Below, in pieces: positions 8,257 to 19,351 of a stretch of 61,203 nucleotides of DNA. The stretch is from positions 1 to 61,203 of the forward strand of contig JADFPE010000004.1 in the NCBI GenBank assembly GCA_022562495.1, given 5' to 3'. Position 1 is the stretch's first letter, and each line of letters opens with the position of its first letter. Source of the DNA: Acidobacteriota bacterium (lineage in GTDB: Bacteria > Acidobacteriota > Vicinamibacteria > Vicinamibacterales > UBA8438). The notes below the pieces were generated by a model. It did no database searches, had not been told where the DNA came from, and worked only from the letters and a program-made list of their open reading frames with translations. Position numbers and translations under genes: made by a program.

Positions 8257-8871
8257 TCAGGCGTTGGACCAGTCGAAGTCGTAGAGGATCCAGTTGGAGT
8301 TCTCCGAGGCGACCGAAACGCCGGCGGCCGAGACACTGAACGTGCCCACGCCGCACTGGCCTCTGGTCCAGATGAAGCCCGTGGGCAGATGCACCTCCGC
8401 GAGGTGCTCCTTGCCGGTGACCGGGTTCGTGAAGGTGTCACCGCGACCTTCGCCGATCCCGTCGATACGGAAGGTGCTCTTCGGACCACTGCCCTCGATG
8501 GTGATCCGCGCCTTCTCCAGTCCGACCACCTCGAACGTCGGCCCCAGCAGCTCCCATGGCATCCCGCCGAGCTGACCGGTGAAGATCTGGCCGAGCACCC
8601 CGGCCTGTGCGTCCGTCGTCGACGGGTCGACCACGAAGGCGCACTTGCCCCCGCCCTCATGAATCGCCTTGGGCCAGTCGATGATGGCGGCGCACGTCAC
8701 CCCGGACAGATCGACGTCGCCACAGGAACCGCTGTCGATCTTAAACCCGACGAGGGCACGACAGCTGCCGTCTTTCGAGTTGGGAAATCCGCCGAAGTTG
8801 CAGCCGCAGCCGAAGTCGCAGTTGCAATATTCATAACCCTGGCCCTGCATGGCCCACCGTGTCGCTGTCAT
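8257..8871 (-). CDS. DUF1326-family cysteine-rich protein
   Basis: 204 residues beginning MTATRWAMQGQGYEYCNCD. The cysteine cluster CNCDFGCGCNFGG near the N-terminus, the CRAL motif, and the late CGVGTFSV and NSNWILYDFDWS motifs identify DUF1326. No signal peptide is evident. Family members are small and almost always encoded next to a DUF2182 membrane protein, as here, which suggests a two-component metal-handling unit. The longer open frame to 9468 would run through unrelated upstream sequence, so ATG 8871 is taken as the start. Confidence 0.8.
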   Translation of the reverse strand: MTATRWAMQGQGYEYCNCDFGCGCNFGGFPNSKDGSCRALVGFKIDSGSCGDVDLSGVTCAAIIDWPKAIHEGGGKCAFVVDPSTTDAQAGVLGQIFTGQLGGMPWELLGPTFEVVGLEKARITIEGSGPKSTFRIDGIGEGRGDTFTNPVTGKEHLAEVHLPTGFIWTRGQCGVGTFSVSAAGVSVASENSNWILYDFDWSNA

Positions 8872-9063
8872 CTGGACTCTCCTGAAACGTATCTCCCCGG
8901 TCCGCGACCGTGTCGCGGCCCTCCACACCGGACGTGATGCTAGCACCAAAACGCATGTCACCGTCAGCCCACTGTCGCCCTCGGGCCGAGGCCACGAACC
9001 GCGTCGGCCGGCCCGTTGCTCGTCTGCTAGGATGGAGACCTTTCGGACAAGAACCGGATGAAT

Positions 9064-9068
9064 GGAGG
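9064..9068 (+). promoter_or_regulatory. Ribosome binding site deciding the cupin start
   Basis: GGAGG at 9064-9068 lies seven bases before ATG 9076. The earlier ATG at 9058 overlaps it, so translation is expected at 9076, where a signal peptide begins. Confidence 0.6.
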
Positions 9069-9075
9069 ATGGAAA

Positions 9076-9522
9076 ATGGTAGGCGTGACAAGTCTGATGC
9101 TCGTGCTCTCGATGGCGGCGGCCCAGGCGGTTCCTCCGGGCACCTACGCCAGCGGCGACGACCTCGAGAAGGCGCTGAAGGACCAGCCGGCGGCGCCGAG
9201 GGTCGTCGCCCGTATCGAGAGCACCGACCTGACGCGGGTGAACCTGATTCACCGCACCGTGCCGCAGAACGCCATCGTGCACGCCACCGGATGGGAGGTG
9301 CATCATATCGTCGATGGCAGCGGGACGATCGTGACCGGCGGTACGCTGGTCCGGTCGGTCGACGGCAGCGGCGCAAGGGTGGCCACGATCGCGGAGGGCG
9401 AGAGCCGCACGGTCAGCAGAGGCGACGTGATCGTGATCCCCGCCGGCACACCGCACTGGTACTCCCACATAGCCGGCTCGGTGACGTATCTGGAGATCCG
9501 GTACGATCCCGGAACCAACTAG
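9076..9522 (+). CDS. Secreted single-domain cupin
   Basis: 148 residues with a signal peptide (MVGVTSLMLVLSMAAAQA). Both cupin motifs are recognisable: motif 1 around GWEVHHIVDGSGTIVTGG, with metal-type histidines, and motif 2 around GDVIVIPAGTPHWYSHI. It is probably a small beta-barrel metal-binding protein in the periplasm; the ligand is unknown. A similar secreted-protein gene follows after about 108 bases on the same strand. Confidence 0.8.
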   Translation: MVGVTSLMLVLSMAAAQAVPPGTYASGDDLEKALKDQPAAPRVVARIESTDLTRVNLIHRTVPQNAIVHATGWEVHHIVDGSGTIVTGGTLVRSVDGSGARVATIAEGESRTVSRGDVIVIPAGTPHWYSHIAGSVTYLEIRYDPGTN

Positions 9523-9534
9523 GGAACCTCTATC

Positions 9535-9562
9535 GTGGTCGCGGCGTCTTACGCGCTATAAT
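9535..9562 (+). promoter_or_regulatory. Possible promoter upstream of the 9631 gene
   Basis: A perfect TATAAT occurs at 9557-9562, about 70 bases before the start codon. The -35 region (GTGGTC at 9535-9540, spacing 16) is weak, so this is only a candidate. Confidence 0.3.
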
Positions 9563-9630
9563 TTGGGGTCACCCAACCGGTACAGGTCCGGCCGCACCTT
9601 TCCGCGGCTGTTCGAGATGGAGGTCACTCA

Positions 9631-10188
9631 ATGAAACGCACCGTTCTCATCGTCCTCGCCTTCGGCGCGCTGGCGTTCTCGTCGAGCGTGTACGCACAAA
9701 CAAACGCGGAGCTCATCGAGTGGGCGCTGGCCGCAGCGCCGCGGCGGGCCCAGGAAGGCGCGACCGTCGTCAAGTGGGCCGCCGACCACACCTACACGAC
9801 GATCAAGGAAGGCACCAACGAGATCGTCTGCTACAACCGTGCGGATGAACGCGACCGGCAGCCGTTCGCGGTGCAGTGCACCAACAAAATGAACCTCGAC
9901 AGGGTCGCGCAGAACCGGCGGTTTCATGCGGAGAGTACCGACGCTGAGGGAGAGCGCGCGCTGGTGGCCGCCGCCGACGCGAACAGCACCCGCGTGAAGG
10001 CCGAGTTCGGCTCTGTGTGGCGCTCAATGAATGGTGCCGACCAGGCAAGTGCTCGAGTACACGCGACCATCGCCATGCCAGGGGCGACCACGGCGTCCAC
10101 TGGCTTCCCTGAGAATCGCGACCATGGTGGCGCATATCTCATGGCGGCGGGCACGAGCGAGGCCCACCTCATGACACCGGGGCAGTAG
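9631..10188 (+). CDS. Secreted protein of unknown function
   Basis: 185 residues, with a signal peptide (MKRTVLIVLAFGALAFSSSV, cleavage after VYAQ). The mature part begins with a helix (ELIEWALAAAPRRAQEGATV) followed by a strand-rich part containing KEGTNEIVCYNR. A GGAGG lies about nine bases before the ATG. I do not recognise a family. The ATVV.W......T.. lead followed by a C-bearing strand resembles small exported proteins often annotated as hypothetical in Acidobacteria. Confidence 0.65.
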   Translation: MKRTVLIVLAFGALAFSSSVYAQTNAELIEWALAAAPRRAQEGATVVKWAADHTYTTIKEGTNEIVCYNRADERDRQPFAVQCTNKMNLDRVAQNRRFHAESTDAEGERALVAAADANSTRVKAEFGSVWRSMNGADQASARVHATIAMPGATTASTGFPENRDHGGAYLMAAGTSEAHLMTPGQ

Positions 10189-10225
10189 AGCGCTCAACAG
10201 AGGCGGACGTACGAAGACGCCCCGG

Positions 10226-10249
10226 GGGGCAAGGCCGACGCCTTGCCCC
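10226..10249. terminator. GC-rich hairpin between convergent genes
   Basis: GGGGCAAGGC (10226-10235), loop CGAC, and GCCTTGCCCC (10240-10249) form a perfect 10-bp stem between the convergent 9631 and HugZ-like genes. There is no clear T-run, so intrinsic termination is only probable. It could also be a repeat-type palindrome. Confidence 0.45.
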
Positions 10250-10287
10250 GCAGGCGTGAAGGCCTGCGCCACATCGGCAACCCAGGC

Positions 10288-11097
10288 TCAGCCGAGCTTG
10301 GTGCGGGCGTCCTTCAACATCGCGACGAGGGCGGCCCGGACCTCCTCTGGCGTGCCGACCTGGTCGGCGAACGCCAGACGGACCGGTCGGGGTCCCTCGG
10401 CAGTCACGGCCGACATCTCGAAGCCGTACCGGTCGACGCCGGTCATGCTGGCGGCGGTGATGTCGGTCGCCTTCGAGAACGCCTTGCAGTAGAGCACCAT
10501 GCCGTCGGCGTGGTCGGCGTTCATGTGGGCGATGATGCCGGCAGCCGATGCGGCAAGCGGGTCCGGTTCGGCGGTGTGCCACTCGGCCGCCTCTACCCAG
10601 GACATCCGCCCGTACCCGCCGATGTACCGGATCGACTCCACCTCCAGCCGCCAGAACGCGAAGTCACGGAAATCGGCGTAGTAGGCGGCGTTCGGGTGCG
10701 TGGCCAGGAACGCCACGCGCGCGCTGCCCCCGTCGCCGTCAACCTGTCGGCAGGGTCCGAGCAGCGTGACACGGCCGTTCGCGAGTGGGTCCTCAGAGCC
10801 GCTTTCGGCCACCAGCAGCGACGCCCGTGGGTCGCGCTGCAGGTTCCGGGTGTGCTCGGCCAGCGTACTGACGAGAAAGACCGGGTTGCCGTCGTCGAAG
10901 GCGACCGTCACGAACGAGCCGTAGGGATAGCCTTCCGGCTCAGCCGCCACCGTGCACAGGGTGCCGGTCGTCATCTGCCCCACGAGGGTTCGCGCCCGCT
11001 CGGCATGCGTGGGCGTCGGCACGTTCACGTCGTACAGCGGTTCCGGCGCGTCGCCGGACGGCCGGGCATGGGCGTCGTTGGTCTTGTCTGTCGTCAT
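10288..11097 (-). CDS. HugZ-like FMN-binding split-barrel protein with DUF2470 domain
   Basis: 269 residues. The N-terminal part is a pyridoxamine-phosphate-oxidase-type split barrel (GYPYGSFVTVAFDDGNPVFL, LVSTLAEHTRNLQRDPRASL, ARVAFLATHP). The C-terminal part is a DUF2470 domain, IIAHMNADHADGMVLYCKA, whose histidines bind haem iron in HugZ-type proteins. A role in haem breakdown or a related flavin/haem reaction is plausible but unproven. ATG 11097 is chosen; the longer frame would overlap the upstream holin-like gene. The two genes are nearly contiguous (stop at 11100, start at 11097) and probably co-transcribed. Confidence 0.75.
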   Translation of the reverse strand: MTTDKTNDAHARPSGDAPEPLYDVNVPTPTHAERARTLVGQMTTGTLCTVAAEPEGYPYGSFVTVAFDDGNPVFLVSTLAEHTRNLQRDPRASLLVAESGSEDPLANGRVTLLGPCRQVDGDGGSARVAFLATHPNAAYYADFRDFAFWRLEVESIRYIGGYGRMSWVEAAEWHTAEPDPLAASAAGIIAHMNADHADGMVLYCKAFSKATDITAASMTGVDRYGFEMSAVTAEGPRPVRLAFADQVGTPEEVRAALVAMLKDARTKLG

Positions 11098-11099
11098 GG

Positions 11100-11453
11100 T
11101 CACAGCAGCACATTCAAGAGCACGCTCATTACGAACCTCCCTATCGTGAGCAACACCGCCATGATCAGGGTCGTCTTCATCGAATCGATCTCGAAGTCGT
11201 CGATGAGCTTGTCGGTCAGCCACAACATCAAGGCGTTGATGAGCAACCCTAACAGGCCGAGGCTAAGAAACATCGGGATGAACAGGATCCACCCGATCAG
11301 CGTGCCCAGAAAGAAACTGAACAGGCCGTAGACCAGCGCCACAATCACCGCGGTGCCGTACGATTTCAGGCGCACGCCAGGCAACGCTGACGCCAGCAGG
11401 AGGAGGAGCCCTCCGGTCACGAGCACATCGATGATGGGTCTCAGCAGCATCAT
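11100..11453 (-). CDS. Phage holin family (4-TM) membrane protein
   Basis: 117 residues with four hydrophobic helices (IIDVLVTGGLLLLLASALPG, AVIVALVYGLFSFFLG, IGWILFIPMFLSLGLL, MAVLLTIGRFVMSVLLNVLL). The central segment, LGLLINALMLWLTDKLIDDF, is characteristic of the mycobacterial 4-TMS phage holin family. Chromosomal members are widespread and are generally not lysis genes; their role is unknown. Confidence 0.75.
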   Translation of the reverse strand: MMLLRPIIDVLVTGGLLLLLASALPGVRLKSYGTAVIVALVYGLFSFFLGTLIGWILFIPMFLSLGLLGLLINALMLWLTDKLIDDFEIDSMKTTLIMAVLLTIGRFVMSVLLNVLL

Positions 11454-11521
11454 GTCGCTAGCATATCAGCCACGGGCCACGAGTTGGCCGCGGCGGGACG
11501 CTCGGCATGACGTGGCGGCGC

Positions 11522-13134
11522 CTAGCCACCGGGCACCGACTGCGGTCGCTCGCCGGGGCTCGGCTGCCCGGTGTGCACCGTCTCGCGCAGCGGGATCTCG
11601 TCGAGAAACCAGGACAGCGCGAAACCGGCCAGCAGCAGTGGAATCGCCCACAGGAACACGCTATGGATCGAGAGTGAGAGCGCCTCGATGATCCCGTTCC
11701 TGATCTCCGGCGGCAACAGGCGAATCTGCGCGGGACTGCTGAGGAGCTGGCTCGCGCGGCCACCTGCCTCGGCCAGCGCGGCGGCCGGCACCAGCCGGGG
11801 CAGCTCCTCTGCCATCCGCGTGTTCAGGATCGCGCCGAAGACCGCCACCCCGAACAACCCGCCCATCGACCGGAAGAAGGTGGCGGCCGCGGTGGCGACA
11901 CCCAGATCGGCGTAGGCCACCGCGTTCTGGACGGCGAGCACCAGCACCTGCATCACCATCCCGATCCCGAGCCCGAGCACCAGCATGCAGAACGAGCTTT
12001 CGAGCCGCGTGGTGTCGGGGCCCATCAAACTGAGCAGGAACATCCCGGCGGCGGCGACCGCCATGCCGGTCACCGGCCACACCTTGTAGCGACCCGTCCG
12101 GCTGATGATCCGACCCGAGGTGATCGAGGCGGTCATCAGCCCGCCCATCAGAGGCAGCATCAACAGCCCGGAGTTGGTCGCCGAGGCGCCGGTCACGATC
12201 TGGAGGAACAGCGGCAGGAAGATGATGCCGCCGAACATGCCACACCCGATCAGGAACCCGAGCCCCGCGGTCACCGAGAAGATCCGGTTGCCGAAGAGCC
12301 GGAGCGGGAGCGTCGGCTCAGGAACGCGGGACTCCCAGGCGACGAATGCCAGGGTCAGGACCACGCCCGCGAGCCCCAGGCCGATGATGACCAGTGAGCC
12401 CCAGGGATACTCGGTCCCCCCCCAGACCAACCCCAGAACCAGACAGCTCACGGCCGTGACCAGCAGCACCGCACCCTCGACATCGATCCGGTGCGCCCGT
12501 CGCATGAGGGGCGGCTTGAGCACGCTCGACGTCACGACAAGTGCCATCGCGCCGACCGGCAGGTTGATGAGAAAGACCCACCGCCACGAGACGTGGTCGA
12601 CAATGAAGCCCCCGAGCAGCGGCCCGACGACGCTGGCGAACGCGAAGACGGAGCCGAGATACCCGGTATAGCGCCCGCGCTCGCGCGGCGCAACGACGTC
12701 GCCGACCACGGCAAAGGTCATCGCCATCAACCCGCCGGCACCGGCGCCCTGGATCCCGCGGCACAGGACGAGCTGCACCATCGTCTGGGCGAGCCCGGCC
12801 AGCAGGGAACCGGCCAGGAAGATGAGGATCGCGGTCTGGAACACCGCCTTGCGGCCGTAGAGGTCGCTGATCTTCCCGTAGAGCGGCGTGCTGACCGTTG
12901 AGGTGAGCAGGTAGGCGGTGACGACCCACGAATAGTGCTCGAGCCCGCCGAGCTCACCCACGATCGTGGGCAACGCGGTGGCGACGATGGTCTGGTCGAG
13001 CGCGGCGAGGAGCAACCCCGTCATCAGACCGCTGAAGACGATGAGGATCTGCCGGTGGGTCAGCGGCGCCGGCGCCGTGGGGACGCCGGCCGCCGCTGCG
13101 CCAGATGGGGCAGTGACGTCCCCGACGGTGTCAC

Positions 13135-13138
<4 letters not shown>
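11522..13138 (-). CDS. DHA2-type (14-TM) major facilitator drug exporter
   Basis: 538 residues with about fourteen hydrophobic helices. The DHA2 family motifs are clear: [19 protein letters not shown] in TM1, [20 protein letters not shown] (motif A), [20 protein letters not shown] (motif B), and [20 protein letters not shown]. It probably exports drugs or metabolites with protons. The GTG start at 13138 overlaps the TGA stop of the fumarase gene in a GTGA tetramer, indicating translational coupling. An efflux pump coupled to a fumarase is unusual; a dicarboxylate or organic-acid role is a speculation. Confidence 0.85.
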
Positions 13139-14781
<1,643 letters not shown>

Positions 14782-14789
14782 GACCGACC

Positions 14790-16211
14790 TCATCCCTTGG
14801 CGACGTTCACCGTCTGGATCTCGGTGAAGCCGAGCAGCCCCCAGGGACCGTTCTCGACCCCGATGCCGGACCACTTGGCGCCGCCGAATGGCGCGTGCGG
14901 CACCACGTTCAGGTGCTGATTGACCCACGCCGTACCGCACTCGAGCTGGCGTGCCACCGCTTCCGCCCTGGCGGTGTCGCTCGACCAGACCGACCCGCTC
15001 AGCCCGAAGTGGGTGGCGTTGGCGCGCGCGATCGCGTCGTCGACCTCTTTGTAGGGCACCACCGGCAACACCGGCCCGAACTGCTCCTCGTCGACGAGGC
15101 GTGCGCCGTCGGTAAGATCAGCGACGATGGTCGGCGCGTAGAAATAACCGCGGTCGCCAATACGCTGTCCCCCGGTCACCATGCGGGCGCCGGAGTGTCT
15201 GGCATCCTCGACCAGCTCCTGCACCCGCTCGAACTGAGGCTGGTTGTTGATCGGACCGAGCTGGCTGTCCTCGTCGAGCCCGTTCCCCACCTTCACACCA
15301 CGGGCCATCTCGGCCAGGTGCGCGACCATCGACTCGTAGAGCGACTCCGGCACGTAGACCCGCTTGATCGCGCTGCAGACCTGCCCGCAATTCTCGAACG
15401 CGCCCCAGAACAGCCGCTTGGCGGTCCGCGCCACGTCGACGTCCGGCAGCACAATCGCCGGGTCGTTGCCACCGAGCTCGAGCGTGACCCGCTTCAGGTC
15501 TGGCGCCGCGGCCGCGGCGACCAGCTTGCCGGTGGCGACCGACCCGGTGAACGAGATCTTGCGGACCGTCGGGTGCGACGTCATCCAGCCCCCGAGCGCG
15601 TCGCCGCCCGACACGACGTTGAGTACGCCCGACGGCAGCACGTCCCGGAGGATCTCGCCCAGCCGTAGGGTCGCCAGCGGCGTGAACGGCGACGGCTTCA
15701 ACACGATCGTGTTGCCGGCCAGCAGCGCCGGGGCGATCTTCCAGACCGCCAGCGACACCGGATAGTTCCAGGGGGTGATGGCCGCCACGACGCCGAACGG
15801 CCGGCGGCGCACCTCGACCCGCACCCGATCGTTGTCGAGCGCGACCTCCACCGGGATCTCGAGCCTGGCCGTGTAGGTGAACCACTTGGCGGCCCCGGCG
15901 ATCTCCGCCGCCGCCTTGGCCAGCGGCTTGCCCTGTTCCTGGGTGAGCACCCGCGCCAGCTCATCGGCGTGGGCCGTGATCGCGTCGGCACACGCAGGGA
16001 GCAACGCCCGGCGGGCCGCCTCGTCCAGGCGCCAGGTCCGAAAGGCGGTCGCCGCCGCCTGCATCGCCGCGTCGAGCTGCTCGCGGGTGCACTCGGGGGC
16101 CTCATCGAAGATGTCGCCGGTGGCGGGATTGATCACGCCGAACGTCGACTGGGCCACTGCCGGGGCGCCGTCGATCGTCATGGCATGCGACGCGGTCTCG
16201 GTCGTGGTCAT
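14790..16211 (-). CDS. NAD(P)-dependent aldehyde dehydrogenase
   Basis: 473 residues of the aldehyde dehydrogenase superfamily. Catalytic Cys279 lies in GQVCSAIKR, the general base Glu245 in LELGGNDPA, and nucleotide-binding motifs in PWNYP and FTGSVATGK. It resembles succinate-semialdehyde or other medium aldehyde dehydrogenases (Cys followed by SAIKRVYV), but the substrate cannot be fixed. A GAGGAA ribosome site precedes ATG 16211. The stop overlaps or nearly abuts the fumarase start, so the two form an operon. A semialdehyde oxidised to succinate and on through fumarase would fit the grouping, as inference. Confidence 0.85.
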   Translation of the reverse strand: MTTTETASHAMTIDGAPAVAQSTFGVINPATGDIFDEAPECTREQLDAAMQAAATAFRTWRLDEAARRALLPACADAITAHADELARVLTQEQGKPLAKAAAEIAGAAKWFTYTARLEIPVEVALDNDRVRVEVRRRPFGVVAAITPWNYPVSLAVWKIAPALLAGNTIVLKPSPFTPLATLRLGEILRDVLPSGVLNVVSGGDALGGWMTSHPTVRKISFTGSVATGKLVAAAAAPDLKRVTLELGGNDPAIVLPDVDVARTAKRLFWGAFENCGQVCSAIKRVYVPESLYESMVAHLAEMARGVKVGNGLDEDSQLGPINNQPQFERVQELVEDARHSGARMVTGGQRIGDRGYFYAPTIVADLTDGARLVDEEQFGPVLPVVPYKEVDDAIARANATHFGLSGSVWSSDTARAEAVARQLECGTAWVNQHLNVVPHAPFGGAKWSGIGVENGPWGLLGFTEIQTVNVAKG

Positions 16212-16294
16212 GGGGTTCCTCAGGAATATGTAACAAAGACAGCCTCTCAGTATAATCGAGAAGATTCCGGGCGGCTCCCGACCCTTCTGCGGGT

Positions 16295-16380
16295 TCTAGC
16301 AGGCTGTGGAACAACGCCAGCCAGGGCGCGCGGCAATGCGGGCCCCGCGGGTGCGGCGTGGGGTTCGGGGCGCAGCCCCG
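16295..16380. repeat. Partial CTAG-ended repeat in a divergent promoter region
   Basis: Sequence starting CTAGCAGGCTGTGGAACAAC lies between the divergent aldehyde dehydrogenase and M48 genes. It begins like other CTAG-bounded elements of the window but lacks a matching right end. It is followed by a GC-rich stretch. I take it as a truncated copy of a second, related family. Confidence 0.4.
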
Positions 16381-16392
16381 TCTGGGTACTCG

Positions 16393-17646
16393 ATGAACAT
16401 CTACGCGTGGATCGTGCTGGTGGCGTTGCTCGGAGAGCTCGCGCTCTCGGTCGTGACGAGCCTGTTGAACATCCAGGCGATGAGCCCGACCGTGCCGGAC
16501 GAGTTCCGTCCGGCCTACGACGACGAGACCTACGCACGCTCGCAGGCGTATACCCGGACGCGCACGCGGTTCGGTCTGCTGCACGACGCCGTCAGCCTGG
16601 CCGCGCTGCTCCTGTTCTGGCAACTGGGTGGGTTCGGCTGGCTCGACCGGCTGTGCCGTGGGGCCGGGCTGGGACCGGTATCGACCGGACTGCTGTTCAT
16701 CGGGGCGCTCGTGGTCGGCTCGACCGCGCTCGGTCTGCCGTTCCGGATCTACTCCACCTTCGTCATCGAGGAGCGGTTCGGGTTCAACCGCACGACCCGG
16801 CGCACGTTCGTCCTCGATCGCCTCAAGGGGCTCGCCCTGGGGGCGGTACTCGGCGGCGCGTTGCTGGCCGCGGTGCTGTTCTTCTTCGACTGGGCGGGAC
16901 CGCTGGCCTGGCTCTGGTGCTGGGGCGCCGTCACCCTCTTCATGTTGACCGCCCAGTTCGTGGCACCCACCTGGATCATGCCGCTCTTCAACACCTTCAG
17001 CCCGCTCGACAGCGGCGAGCTGAAGGACGCGCTGCTCGACTACGCGCGGTCGACGCAGTTCCCGCTCGACGGCATCACCGTGATCGACGGGTCACGACGG
17101 TCGGCGAAAGCCAATGCGTTCTTCACCGGCTTCGGCAGCCACAAGCGGATTGCGCTGTTTGACACACTGGTCGAGAAGCAGACGACCCCCGAGCTGGTCG
17201 CCATCGTGGCGCACGAGGTGGGGCACTACAAGCGCCGGCACATCCTGAAGGGCCTGGCGCTCAGTCTCGCCCACACCGGTGTGTTGTTCTGGCTGCTGTC
17301 GCTGTTTCTCGATCGACAGGGACTGTTCGACGCCTTTGCCGTAGGGGAGCCGTCGGTGCATGCCGGGCTGGTGTTCTTCGGGCTGCTGTTCACACCTATC
17401 GAGCTGGTCCTGTCGGTTCTGGTCAATTCCTTCTCGCGCAAGTACGAGTTCGAGGCGGACGCGTTCGCCGCCGACACAACCGGTAGCGCGGAACCGCTCA
17501 TCACAGCGCTGAAGAAGCTGTCGACCGACAGCCTGTCGAACCTCACGCCCCACCCGCTACAGGTCTTCTTGCACCATTCGCACCCGCCGGTGTTGCACCG
17601 GATCACAGCCTTGAGGGCGTTGACAGGGGGGGAGGAACCGGCCTGA
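16393..17646 (+). CDS. M48 family zinc metalloprotease, CAAX prenyl protease 1 (Ste24) type
   Basis: 417 residues with several membrane helices and the zinc motif HEVGHYKRRH near residue 274, with the downstream ligand Glu in YEFEADAFAADT. The N-terminal membrane domain and the segments GFNRTTRRTFVLDRLKG and FFTGFGSHKRIALFDTLVEK are diagnostic of Ste24/CAAX-type M48 enzymes rather than HtpX. In bacteria these probably act in membrane protein quality control. ATG 16393 starts directly with the first membrane helix. Confidence 0.9.
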   Translation: MNIYAWIVLVALLGELALSVVTSLLNIQAMSPTVPDEFRPAYDDETYARSQAYTRTRTRFGLLHDAVSLAALLLFWQLGGFGWLDRLCRGAGLGPVSTGLLFIGALVVGSTALGLPFRIYSTFVIEERFGFNRTTRRTFVLDRLKGLALGAVLGGALLAAVLFFFDWAGPLAWLWCWGAVTLFMLTAQFVAPTWIMPLFNTFSPLDSGELKDALLDYARSTQFPLDGITVIDGSRRSAKANAFFTGFGSHKRIALFDTLVEKQTTPELVAIVAHEVGHYKRRHILKGLALSLAHTGVLFWLLSLFLDRQGLFDAFAVGEPSVHAGLVFFGLLFTPIELVLSVLVNSFSRKYEFEADAFAADTTGSAEPLITALKKLSTDSLSNLTPHPLQVFLHHSHPPVLHRITALRALTGGEEPA

Positions 17647-17845
17647 AGGCGGTAAACAATTACGGATGAACCCAGCCATCAATCGCACCGTCTCGGAGTT
17701 CGTGAGACGTCAACGGGTCCGGGAGTCCGGTCGGTTGCTGCGTGAGGACGCGTTCGCTACCCGCTAACCAACGCGCAGCTCGAGAAGCTGGACCACGGAC
17801 GCCCATGGTCCTGGTCTCGCTGCACCATCCCAACATTGGCTCGGC

Positions 17846-19294
17846 TCACCGCTCCGCCAGCTTTTTCTCCAGCTCCGCGACCTCCCGATCCCGCCGATGG
17901 TAGCCTATCACGTCAATCATCGTTTTGCCCCGAACCAGCACGTTGAGGGCTTTGTCGCGCTCGCCTTCCTCCAACCACAGCCGGGTAGACTCCAGGTACG
18001 CATCGGCTTGATGAAGCTTCATTGGTCCCGCCCCAGCAATCTCTAGTACTTTCTCGACGTCGGTCCACGCGTCAGGTAACTTCCCCTGTACCCGACGTAA
18101 CGCCGCATGGGCCAACAGACCAAGGAGAAGATGATCTTCCTGTTTGGCCTTGAACAGGTCGGCTACAGCAGTGTCAATGTGGTTCATGGCCTCAGACAGA
18201 TCACCCGTGTCCTTTTCTTGCAGAGCCTCAAGCAGGATGGCGCGGCCGAGCGAGAGGTGGTCGAGCGCGATGTCCCGGATCCGACCTTCCTTGATATTCC
18301 ATTCCAGCGTCTGAATGGCCCGCTGTTTCACCTCTTGGTATTTCCCTTGGTCGAGCAAAAAATCACAGTATAGAAAGCCTGCCAGCACCGCGAATAGAAG
18401 CGGACGCGCAGGATCCCATTCCTCTTGAATTCGCTCAGCCTTGCGAAAGACTGCTGCTGCCTCTTCGGTTCGTCCCACTTTGTGTAATGCCTCGCCAAGG
18501 AACGCTCGATTATACGAGTGTTGAGGACCCCAGGGTCCAGAGCGATCATCGCTACGTTCGGCAAGTTCGACGCCCTTCTGAGCGTACTTGAGGGCCTCGG
18601 CAAGTTCCCCGAGCTGGAGGTAGATGGTGCTGCAGTTCGCGGCAGAGTTGGCCGCGGCTATCCAATCTTCTGCATCTTGACGAACTTCCACCGCCCTTGT
18701 CATCGGCCGGATTCCCTCCGTGATCCGGCCCAGCGCACGGAGGTCCCATCCCGCCTCATTCAGGACATAGCCCTGGCTCTTCGGAACAAGTCCCGCCACG
18801 GGTTGGTCCCAAGGTTGGTCGGAGAGCGTGAGGTCAAAAAAACAGGACACAGCCGCCAGGTCGTCGCCAATAGCCCCGATCGTGAACTGACTGTAGGCTT
18901 CGGGTCCTCTATGCATCCGGCGACGGTACACGTCATCGAGGACCTCCTGGTGTCGGCCGGCATGACATCCGTGCGCGACGACTTGGGACAGCGCCGTCAT
19001 CCCTCGTAGATCCTCAGGCAGATCGGTCGTTTCTTCTCTCAGGTACTCGTACAGTCTGCGGTGTCCTTCGCGCCACGCCTCGGGAAACTTTTCCTGAACC
19101 TGATCGCTGAAATACTCGCGCACCAACGGATGGACATCGCACCTATCCGGATCGCGCACCTGGGCCTTATCGATCAGACGCGCCTTTCGTAAGCGCCCCA
19201 GCACGCGCCGCCATTGGTCGGTCGACTCCAGCTCCACCAGCGTCTTGGTCAAGTGGGCAATGGATGGAGGCTTCCGGAGGACGTCCAATAATTT
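17846..19294 (-). pseudogene. C-terminal (TPR) half of a SEFIR-STAND-TPR protein, separated by an IS
   Basis: 479 residues continuing exactly where the upstream half stops (DVLRKPPSIAHLTKTLVELE). First comes the end of the STAND winged-helix region (LRKARLIDKAQ...CDVHPLVREYF). After that follow tetratricopeptide-like helical repeats (AANSAANCSTIYLQLGELAE, ALKYAQKGVELAERSDD, HKVGRTEEAAAVFRKAE, LFAVLAGFLYCDFLLDQGKY), ending in a basic/acidic helix VAELEKKLAER. In an intact protein this would be the sensor arm that recognises a trigger and controls oligomerisation. An internal ATG could express a fragment, but without SEFIR and ATPase domains. Codons are less GC-biased than in neighbouring genes, suggesting acquisition by transfer. 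Confidence 0.85.
19286..19294. repeat. Left target-site duplication of the IS
   Basis: CAATAATTT is found directly outside the left inverted repeat, and again, identical, at 21286-21294 outside the right one. Confidence 0.9.
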
Positions 19295-19351
19295 GAGTGT
19301 GGCTCTTCTTCGTCGACGGCCAGTGGGGCTCTGCGAAGGAAGACGCGAGAG

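Noticed and set aside
11100-11453. Holin-like gene as a sign of prophage
   Set aside because: The 4-TM holin family is widespread on chromosomes without phage context, and there are no other phage genes nearby.
16246-16251. TATACT (minus strand) as -10 of the aldehyde dehydrogenase promoter
   Set aside because: No reasonable -35 hexamer at 16-18 bases, so not listed as a promoter.
17666-17764. 32-codon frame starting MNPAINRTVSEFVRRQRV
   Set aside because: Too short, no recognisable family and no ribosome site; possibly a relic, but not supportable.
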